A stretch of DNA of 64,000 nucleotides from SAR116 cluster alpha proteobacterium HIMB100. Lineage in GTDB: Bacteria > Pseudomonadota > Alphaproteobacteria > Puniceispirillales > Puniceispirillaceae. Below are positions 55,579-61,603 of the stretch, in pieces (position 1 is the first letter of the stretch; every line of letters starts with the position of its first letter). A model generated the notes under the pieces. That model saw only the letters and a list, made by a program, of their open reading frames with translations, made no database searches and had not been told where the DNA came from. Made by a program: the position numbers and the translations under genes. Location: contig AFXB01000006.1 of NCBI GenBank assembly GCA_000238815.2, forward strand, positions 222,760-286,759. Reading direction: 5' to 3'.

Positions 55579-56685
55579 ATGGTGGCAGGACGGCCTGTCT
55601 ATCTGGATTATAATGCTACCGCGCCGTTACGGCCTGAGGCAGCGGAAGCGATGATGCACGCCCTCAGCCAGCCAGCTAATCCATCTTCTGTACATCAGTT
55701 TGGCCGGGCGGCCCGGGCATTGATGGATCAGGCACGCCTGCAAATTGCTGGAGCCCTTCAGGTCAGACCTGCTGAGCTGACGTTCACAAGTGGCGGAACT
55801 GAGGCCAATAACATGGTTCTCTCTGGGTTTAGAACTGTTATTGCATCCTCAGTTGAACATGATGCCGTTTTGGCTGCCTGCCCGGCCGCCCATTTGATTG
55901 CGGTCGACAGCCAGGGGGTGGTTGACTTGTCTCATCTGGAGCAGATGTTGGCTGGTTTATCTGATGAAGACAGACGTGGAACGCTGGTGTCTGTCATGGC
56001 GGCCAATAATGAAACAGGTGTGATTCAGCCTCTTGCTGAAATTGGCAGATTATGCCGTCATTATCATGTGTCGTTTCATTCTGATATGGTTCAGGCATTT
56101 GGAAAGCTGGTTGTTGATCTGGATGAGGCCTGCATTGATTTTCTGTCTTTGTCTGGCCATAAAATCGGCGGGCCTACTGGTATAGGGGCTGTCTGGTGTC
56201 GCTCAGGCAAGCATTTGCATTCACTACTTGCTGGCGGAGGCCAGGAGCAAGGCCGCAGATCAGGTACTGAAAATCTGTCTGGAATTTGTGGATTTGCTGC
56301 TGCCGCAAAGTTTGCAAATCCAGAAGAATTGACGCCAATTCGACAATGGAGAGATGAGGCGGAACAGATGATTACCGCACAATGTCCGCGAATTGAAATT
56401 ATTGGTAATACAGCTGACAGATTGGCAAATACCTCTTGTTTGATGTTGCCTGGCCTTACTGCACAAATAGCGATTATGGCTTTGGACCTCGCCGGTTTTG
56501 CGGTCAGCTCTGGGGCAGCCTGCTCATCAGGAAAGGTCACTTCAAGTCATGTGCTCAAGGCGATGGGCAGAGAAGAGGATGCCGATCAGGTCATCCGTAT
56601 TTCGGCTGGATGGCAAACCAAACAGGCAGATATGCTCGGGCTTGCACAGGCGTTGATTGACCTTTATAAGCGCAAAGCGCAGTAA
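55579..56685 (+). CDS. Cysteine desulfurase (NifS/IscS-like)
   Basis: A PLP enzyme taking sulfur from cysteine to form a persulfide. The 368-aa product has YLDYNATAPLRPEA, TSGGTEANN, the PLP lysine K195 in SLSGHKIGGPTG, and the active-site Cys C315 in SGAACSSGKVTSSHVL. The shortened Cys loop, without the IscS CTSASLEPS pattern, sets it apart from housekeeping IscS. Its position between cysE and the ferredoxin-mnmA pair suggests it supplies sulfur for Fe-S and/or tRNA thiolation. Confidence 0.92.
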   Translation: MVAGRPVYLDYNATAPLRPEAAEAMMHALSQPANPSSVHQFGRAARALMDQARLQIAGALQVRPAELTFTSGGTEANNMVLSGFRTVIASSVEHDAVLAACPAAHLIAVDSQGVVDLSHLEQMLAGLSDEDRRGTLVSVMAANNETGVIQPLAEIGRLCRHYHVSFHSDMVQAFGKLVVDLDEACIDFLSLSGHKIGGPTGIGAVWCRSGKHLHSLLAGGGQEQGRRSGTENLSGICGFAAAAKFANPEELTPIRQWRDEAEQMITAQCPRIEIIGNTADRLANTSCLMLPGLTAQIAIMALDLAGFAVSSGAACSSGKVTSSHVLKAMGREEDADQVIRISAGWQTKQADMLGLAQALIDLYKRKAQ

Positions 56686-56728
56686 CGATTTATACCCTCG
56701 GTTTTCGAAGAGAAAGACAAGTAGAATT

Positions 56729-57043
56729 ATGCCAAAAATTACATTCATCAAAGCAGACGGCAGTGAACATGCGCTAGATGTGGAGAACGGCTCCACGCTG
56801 ATGGAAGCTGGCCGCGATCACAATATGGGCCTGGAAGGCACATGCGGCGGTAGCCTGTCATGTGCAACCTGCCATGTATATTTTTCTGATGCTGATTACG
56901 CCCGGGTAGGGGCGCCTTCTGATGACGAGATGGATATGCTGGAACTGGCCTTTGGCTTGACCGAAACATCGCGTCTAGGTTGCCAGATCAGAGTTGATGA
57001 CACGTTAGATGGTTTGACAGTAAAGGTTCCTGACGATCTTTAA
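56729..57043 (+). CDS. 2Fe-2S ferredoxin (adrenodoxin/FdxB type)
   Basis: A 104-aa electron carrier with the four cluster cysteines of the adrenodoxin type: C39, C45, C48 (CGGSLSCATC) and C85 (RLGCQI). The ATG at 56729 gives the family start MPKITFIKADGS; a frame from 56657 adds 24 residues overlapping the desulfurase end. Such ferredoxins serve Fe-S cluster assembly. It is 43 bp after the desulfurase and 42 bp before mnmA. Confidence 0.93.
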   Translation: MPKITFIKADGSEHALDVENGSTLMEAGRDHNMGLEGTCGGSLSCATCHVYFSDADYARVGAPSDDEMDMLELAFGLTETSRLGCQIRVDDTLDGLTVKVPDDL

Positions 57044-57085
57044 GCCAGCATAACCTGCCTGGCCAGATACAAAAAGAAGGCAGAC

Positions 57086-58306
57086 ATGACCAGCATGGTG
57101 AACACATCTCAAGCGTCTCTGAATTCTCTGGGGTTTGCCAAACCGCCGGAACAAACCCGTGTGGTTGTCGCCATGTCGGGTGGTGTGGACAGTTCGGTGA
57201 CGGCCGCATTGCTGGCGGAGCAGGGTTACGAGGTCATCGGCATTACTTTGCAGCTTTATGATCATGGGGTAGCGGTTCAGGCGAAAGGGGCCTGTTGTGC
57301 GGGTGCAGATATTCATGATGCGCGCATGGTGGCAGCTGCTCTGGGTATTCCCCATTATGTTCTGGATTATGAAAGCCTGTTCCGCGAGCAGGTGATGGAT
57401 GATTTTGCCGACAGCTATCTGGCCGGCCATACGCCTATCCCTTGTGTGCGGTGTAACCAGACAGTGAAATTCAAAGATCTTCTCAGCACCGCTCGCGAGC
57501 TGGATGCGGATTGTCTGGCAACAGGTCATTATGTCCGGCGTGAGCTGGTTGACGGGACAGCAACTCTGCAGAGAGCAGTCGATGACAGCAAAGATCAGTC
57601 TTATTTCCTGTTTGCCACCACACCTGAACAGCTGGCGTATTTGCGCTTTCCGCTTGGCGCTATGACAAAGGCCGAAACACGGGTCTTGGCAGAAAAATTT
57701 GAACTGGTGGTCAGTGATAAACCAGACAGTCAGGATATTTGTTTTGTGCCGAATGGCCGCTATGGTGATGTGGTCAGAAAGTTACGTCCCGGCGCGATAG
57801 AGCCAGGGGTGATCCGGCATCTGGATGGAGCTGTTCTTGGCCAGCATAATGGCGTGATTGACTATACAATTGGTCAGCGACGCGGCTTGGGAATTGGGGG
57901 ACGTAAAACAGATGGTGAAGATAATTCCCCGCTTTATGTGGTCGGCATTAATGCCAGCACACATGAAGTAATTGTCGGGCCGCAATCAGCCCTGGCCTGC
58001 CGTGATGTTTACCTTACTGAAATGAACTGGATAGCGCCAGATCTTGTAGATATGCGCGCTGCACAATCGAAAGACGGGTTACCGGTGCAGGTCAAGCTGC
58101 GTAACACAGCCCCTGCATCAGCTGCCCGATTATTCGCGAACCCTGATAAAGACGGGGCAGATATCAAGATAGAGCTGAATGAACCTGAATATGGGATTGC
58201 CCCTGGTCAGGCAGGTGTGATTTACGACGGCGCAAACAACCGGCTTGTTCTGGGCGGTGGCTGGATTAGTGATGCGCCAACAAAGGCGTTCTCTTTGTCT
58301 GTATAA
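57086..58306 (+). CDS. mnmA: tRNA-specific 2-thiouridylase MnmA
   Basis: Adds sulfur to wobble U34 of tRNA Lys/Glu/Gln. The 406-aa product has the PP-loop [15 protein letters not shown] (29-43), catalytic Cys region PCVRCN (C120, C123) and the second Cys in SQDICFVP (C219), plus the C-terminal barrel. It ends the rightward cysE-desulfurase-ferredoxin-mnmA set, placing the sulfur donor pathway and its tRNA acceptor enzyme together. The tRNA-Met gene follows after 113 bp. Confidence 0.96.
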   Translation: MTSMVNTSQASLNSLGFAKPPEQTRVVVAMSGGVDSSVTAALLAEQGYEVIGITLQLYDHGVAVQAKGACCAGADIHDARMVAAALGIPHYVLDYESLFREQVMDDFADSYLAGHTPIPCVRCNQTVKFKDLLSTARELDADCLATGHYVRRELVDGTATLQRAVDDSKDQSYFLFATTPEQLAYLRFPLGAMTKAETRVLAEKFELVVSDKPDSQDICFVPNGRYGDVVRKLRPGAIEPGVIRHLDGAVLGQHNGVIDYTIGQRRGLGIGGRKTDGEDNSPLYVVGINASTHEVIVGPQSALACRDVYLTEMNWIAPDLVDMRAAQSKDGLPVQVKLRNTAPASAARLFANPDKDGADIKIELNEPEYGIAPGQAGVIYDGANNRLVLGGGWISDAPTKAFSLSV

Positions 58307-58355
58307 GCCGTAGTCCAGCTGATAAGCTTTTGTCCGGGGTAACGCATTTTTGGAC

Positions 58356-58384
58356 TTGACCTGCGCCAGCCTTAACCGTAAGAC
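58356..58384 (+). promoter_or_regulatory. Candidate tRNA-Met promoter
   Basis: TTGACC (58356-58361) and TAAGAC (58379-58384) are 17 bp apart, about 35 bp before the tRNA 5' end. The -10 is weak. Confidence 0.45.
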
Positions 58385-58419
58385 AAAACACCGAAAGATG
58401 CAGCATCCACGCATCACAT

Positions 58420-58496
58420 GGCGGAGTAGCTCAGGTGGTTAGAGCAGCGGAATCATAATCCGCGTGTCGGGGGTTCGAGTCCCTCCTCCGCTACCA
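58420..58496 (+). tRNA. tRNA-Met (CAU), elongator type
   Basis: A 77-nt cloverleaf: acceptor GGCGGAG paired with CTCCGCT-side bases, D-arm GCTC/GAGC, anticodon stem GCGGA/TCCGC with loop ATCATAA (anticodon CAT at 58454-58456), T-loop GGTTCGAGTCC, and an encoded CCA. The G1 start and the paired first position fit an elongator tRNA, not the initiator; a tRNA-Ile(k2C) with the same CAT is less likely by resemblance to alphaproteobacterial tRNA-Met. The atypical, AT-rich region begins right after its 3' end. Confidence 0.95.
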
Positions 58497-58576
58497 AGAT
58501 TTTTCCTTATAAACCCTCGAAAACAATCTGTGTCAGTTGATACGTTTAATCAACGCTAGCAACTTTTCTGTCCTAT

Positions 58577-58607
58577 TGTCACTCTTAAAAGTGACACAGG
58601 AGTGACA
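58577..58607. repeat. Operator-like GTGACA repeats
   Basis: TGTCACT (58577-58583) is inverted to AGTGACA (58590-58596) and repeated directly as AGTGACA (58601-58607). The arrangement resembles a repressor or replication-protein binding site. It lies 80 bp inside the island, upstream of the small ORF and the helicase-like gene. Confidence 0.6.
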
Positions 58608-58625
58608 AGACAAATCTGAAAATTA

Positions 58626-58946
58626 TTGTCTAACAATGCGAGTTATGAGGAAGGCAAAGGATATCGATACCAAAGTTATTTTTGGATACTTCAAAAATAC
58701 CCCGTTCCAACACTTATGTGCTGCATGCTCATTTACTCAATAATATCCGCAACACATCAATATATTTACTGCAGACGCCAAGACTACGGACTTATGTATG
58801 AGAAGAAGCTTGTAATCTCCCGTTTTGCTCCCAAGAACCAAGACATCAGCCTTATGAAAAATGGGACTTTTTGGTTCAAAACCTCCAATTTGGCGCCAAG
58901 CTCCGATATTTACGATGCAAGAGTACTGTTGTTTTGGTTTTTCTAA
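58626..58946 (+). CDS. Doubtful small ORF, possible one-TM protein
   Basis: A 106-codon frame from a TTG with no ribosome site, encoding a hydrophobic segment (YPVPTLMCCMLIYSIISA) followed by a charged region (LMYEKKLVISRFAPKNQD). A shorter overlapping frame begins with ATG at 58636 and stops after 35 codons. I recognise no family. It may be a real island protein, a decayed gene or chance in AT-rich sequence. Confidence 0.25.
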   Translation: MSNNASYEEGKGYRYQSYFWILQKYPVPTLMCCMLIYSIISATHQYIYCRRQDYGLMYEKKLVISRFAPKNQDISLMKNGTFWFKTSNLAPSSDIYDARVLLFWFF

Positions 58947-59031
58947 CTAAACAACAACACTGTGAGAATATACTCTATCTTTACAAGAAACTCTAAAAAA
59001 CTCATTTAAAACAATGGTTAAAACAATAGGT

Positions 59032-59060
59032 GAGGCGCAGCTAGCGCCTCGCTGTTTCAT
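59032..59060 (+). terminator. Hairpin with T-rich tail before the helicase-like gene
   Basis: GAGGCGC (59032-59038) and GCGCCTC (59044-59050) form a perfect 7-bp stem with an AGCTA loop, followed by GCTGTTTCATTTTG. It ends the preceding stretch or sits in the leader of the next gene, whose ribosome site AAGGAG is 20 bp further on. Confidence 0.55.
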
Positions 59061-59083
59061 TTTGCCTTTAAGGAGACAACAAC

Positions 59084-60310
59084 ATGACAACAACACCAAT
59101 CAAGATAATCGACAAGCCATGCGGTAGTGGCAAGACAACAGCAATGATTAACAACTTCAACAATCAGGATAAATACTTGGTCATCGTGCCGCTGTTGTCT
59201 GAGGTCGACAGAATAGTTGAAGGGTCGAAGGAGGTAGAATTTGTTCAGCCTCATGCCAATGACAATAATGCAGGGACCAAGTATGCAAGCTTAGAGGAGC
59301 ATCTCATCTTCGGTCGTAATATCGTGTCGACACATAAGATGTACGAGAGCATCGTTCCGTTGGCTAAAGCTGGCCTATTGAGTGACTACCACATCATCAT
59401 TGATAAAGTTCCTGATGTTGTTCAGGCCATTGCAAAGAAGTCAAAGACATCGATAGATGAGTTTTACATTGATACTGGGTTTATTGAGGTGGATGAAGGT
59501 GGTGGTCTTGTCAGCCCGACACAGAAGTGGATAGAGAGCAAAAATGAAGTCTCGGACACACTCAGTCCCAAGATACTCTCAGCTGCTATGTCTGGATGTC
59601 TTTACCTTCAAGATAGACAGATGTTCATCTGGGCATTGCCTGAGGTAATCTTAAAAGCTGGTCTATCATTGACTGTTCTGACTTACAAAGCCGAGGGGTC
59701 TTTGTTTGTCGCCTACCTTCGTAAACTTGGGTTGTCTTTCCAGCTGGAAAACGATGCGTCGATGGATAATCAGTTCAGGGAAAAGGCTGCTGAGCTGATT
59801 GCTATTAAAGACATCCAGGCACTTAAAGACGAGAAATTCTCCCATAACGCTCAGCAACAGGGGTGTAAATCAGCGAGTTACTGCAAGAAAGTCTCGGGCT
59901 CACTAAAGAACCTAAGAGGCCGCAAGTTGAGAGATGTAAATGCCAAAGATATCCTTATCACTTGCATGAAAGAAGCATGGTTGAAACCAGCTAATGACAA
60001 TAATGTAAAGCTAGGTCCTTTTGCTAAAGACTCTCGTCTGGGCGAGGCTAACTGGATACCCAACACCACAAGAGGCACAAACAACTTCGCTCACTGCTCA
60101 CACCTCATCTACCTCTACGACCAGCACCCACACCCCTTCATCACAAGATGGCTGGGAGATAGCTCAAGGGAATTTGCAGATGCTTACGCCCTTACTGAGC
60201 TTATCCAGTGGGTATGGCGGTCGAGGGTTAGAAGAGGGCAGCCTATTACTCTTTATCTTCCGTCATTAAGGATGAGAATGTTGTTTGAGATTTGGTTGTA
60301 TGGAAACTAA
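59084..60310 (+). CDS. Phage/plasmid-type helicase-like P-loop protein with altered Walker B
   Basis: A 408-aa protein with superfamily 2 helicase-like features. Walker A is KPCGSGKTTAM (G14-T18). A motif Ia-like LVIVPLLSEVDRI is at 32-44, STHKMYE at 82-88, Walker B-like HIIIDKVPDVV near 103-113, and a motif VI-like QWVWRSRVRRG at 375-385 followed by LYLPSLRMR. Walker B reads Asp-Lys (D107-K108) where Asp-Glu is expected, which should cripple ATP hydrolysis. A strong AAGGAG ribosome site precedes the ATG. I recognise the C-terminal pattern from phage and plasmid proteins of unassigned function; replication or DNA processing is a guess. Confidence 0.6.
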   Translation: MTTTPIKIIDKPCGSGKTTAMINNFNNQDKYLVIVPLLSEVDRIVEGSKEVEFVQPHANDNNAGTKYASLEEHLIFGRNIVSTHKMYESIVPLAKAGLLSDYHIIIDKVPDVVQAIAKKSKTSIDEFYIDTGFIEVDEGGGLVSPTQKWIESKNEVSDTLSPKILSAAMSGCLYLQDRQMFIWALPEVILKAGLSLTVLTYKAEGSLFVAYLRKLGLSFQLENDASMDNQFREKAAELIAIKDIQALKDEKFSHNAQQQGCKSASYCKKVSGSLKNLRGRKLRDVNAKDILITCMKEAWLKPANDNNVKLGPFAKDSRLGEANWIPNTTRGTNNFAHCSHLIYLYDQHPHPFITRWLGDSSREFADAYALTELIQWVWRSRVRRGQPITLYLPSLRMRMLFEIWLYGN

Positions 60311-60450
60311 CTATCCTGCCTACCCAAAGGCACAGGTGTGAATTCTAAAAATCAGCTTGATAAGAAACAGTGACGCTGAGCCGTTACTGTGTTGTGGACA
60401 CGGGTAACATAGGAGTGGCTCAGGTCACTCCTCCCTTAAGCAAACTCTAT

Positions 60451-60481
60451 GCCTCGTTGTTTCTTTAGCGGGGCTTTTTTT
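60451..60481 (+). terminator. Intrinsic terminator
   Basis: GCCTCG (60451-60456) pairs with CGGGGC (60469-60474, one G-T) and is followed by seven T. It is about 140 bp past the helicase-like stop. Confidence 0.7.
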
Positions 60482-60600
60482 ACTCATTATGAGCATGGCG
60501 TAGAAATTGCATAAACACTTCAGGTTCAAGAGATTTGCTCCTACAGCACATACAGTATTTTATAGCAACAGCGGTTGCAAATTTGCTCGAACCGTTAAGA

Positions 60601-60627
60601 AGCCTCAGCAAATAGCTGGGGCTTTTT
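60601..60627 (+). terminator. Second intrinsic terminator
   Basis: AGCCTCAGC (60601-60609) pairs with GCTGGGGCT (60615-60623, one G-T) around AAATA, followed by TTTTC. With no gene between this and the terminator at 60451, it implies a short transcript in the 60482-60600 interval or read-through back-up. Confidence 0.7.
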
Positions 60628-60739
60628 CTCAGTTTGGAAACCCCTCATAAAACATGTAATGAGCAGCAAAAGTTGAATTCTTTTTCCCCAGTTGACATAC
60701 TTTAAGGAGCATGTGTTTCTGACGCTGAGGAGAGAGTTT

Positions 60740-61153
60740 ATGAGTTTAGTTTCTAAATTTTTATTATTTTTGATTTTGTTTGCGGCTCTCCCTATGGGGT
60801 TTGCACAGGCATATGAAGATGTTCCGCTTTCTAAAGTGATGGGTGAGCTGGAAACCCAAAACCCAACTCTATTTAAGAAGGCTAAAAAAGTTTATAAATA
60901 TGCTTCGGTAAACACTAACGAGATTATTGATAGACCACTTTTAGTGAAGCACAACAAAGCTTTGAACGCATTTGTTGACCGCCAAACCAAAATGTCTGCG
61001 AAGTTTTATGCTTCAGGCAGTGAGGGAACGGCTGCCAGACTAGTTATGCTATTCAAATTCAACGGAAACAAATATAGAGTGGTTGAAGATTACACCCGAG
61101 CTGAAAAGTGTAAGAAATTCTCCGTTTGTGCACCTTGGAGAAAAGCTGAGTAG
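60740..61153 (+). CDS. Small exported protein of unknown function
   Basis: A 137-aa product with a clear signal peptide (MSLVSKFLLFLILFAAL..., cleavage likely after AQA at 24). The mature part is basic and Lys-rich, with two cysteines near the C-terminus (KCKKFSVCAP) that could pair. A strong AGGAGAG ribosome site precedes the ATG at 60740; an in-frame TTG at 60692 is inside a TTGACA promoter-like element. I recognise no family. Confidence 0.6.
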   Translation: MSLVSKFLLFLILFAALPMGFAQAYEDVPLSKVMGELETQNPTLFKKAKKVYKYASVNTNEIIDRPLLVKHNKALNAFVDRQTKMSAKFYASGSEGTAARLVMLFKFNGNKYRVVEDYTRAEKCKKFSVCAPWRKAE

Positions 61154-61359
61154 CTTTGATTGAGCTGTCTTTAGCAGCATCAAGAACCAATCGACCCTTT
61201 AGCCCCTTTTTTTGAATTCGTGTTTGTCGTCATCCACTGGAGGCGTAATTTTAAGCAAGAAGTCTTATTCTAGAACAAATGTGGCCGTTTACATTTTAAT
61301 GATTATAGAACCCGTAGACATTGCTGAAGAGTGACTTGAATTCACATAGTGTGTCAATT

Positions 61360-61377
61360 ACAGCACGCTAGTGCTGT
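61360..61377. repeat. Perfect 7-bp inverted repeat
   Basis: ACAGCAC (61360-61366) and GTGCTGT (61371-61377) with a GCTA centre. It has no T-tract, so an operator is more likely than a terminator. Confidence 0.5.
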
Positions 61378-61505
61378 CCATTACCGTTAATTTTTTAACT
61401 TTGACTGTTCGTTTCTTATTAATATTTGGCTAAGTTTACCAGGCTTTATCTTGCTTATTTGATTTCTGATGGGGAGAGAATTTATCTTTGAAAGAGTTCA
61501 AATTA

Positions 61506-61560
61506 TTGACTCTTGTTAACTGACTTTTGACTCAAAAATTTCCACTTGAAGCGTTATAAT
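61506..61560 (+). promoter_or_regulatory. Candidate promoter/operator of the Calx-beta gene
   Basis: TATAAT (61555-61560) lies 43 bp before the ATG. Two TTGACTC copies 21 bp apart lie upstream; the nearer is 22 bp from the -10, too far for a normal -35, which suggests they bind an activator or repressor rather than sigma. Confidence 0.4.
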
Positions 61561-61603
61561 ATCGGCTGGGATTGTCTCGTAATAGTTTTGACTTGGAATT
61601 CTT

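Larger units (their letters stand above)
60311..60739. other. Noncoding stretch with a run of hairpins
   Basis: No gene seen. Hairpins at 60367-60390 (ACAGTGAC/GTTACTGT), 60411-60432 (AGGAGTG/CACTCCT), 60451-60481 (terminator) and 60601-60627 (terminator) are packed in about 260 bp. A TTGACA at 60692-60697 may be the -35 of the next gene. The density of structure suggests a small RNA with two alternative ends or a relic of several transcription units. Confidence 0.5.
61154..61603. other. AT-rich noncoding region upstream of the Calx-beta gene
   Basis: No gene seen. It holds a perfect inverted repeat at 61360-61377, a direct repeat TTGACTC at 61506-61512 and 61527-61533 (21 bp apart, two helix turns), and a TATAAT at 61555-61560. 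These look like a regulated promoter for the large gene. Confidence 0.5.

Noticed and set aside
60692..60739. Start of the small exported protein at the TTG at 60692
   Set aside because: The TTG lies within a TTGACA promoter-like element, and the ATG at 60740 has both a strong ribosome site and an immediate signal peptide.
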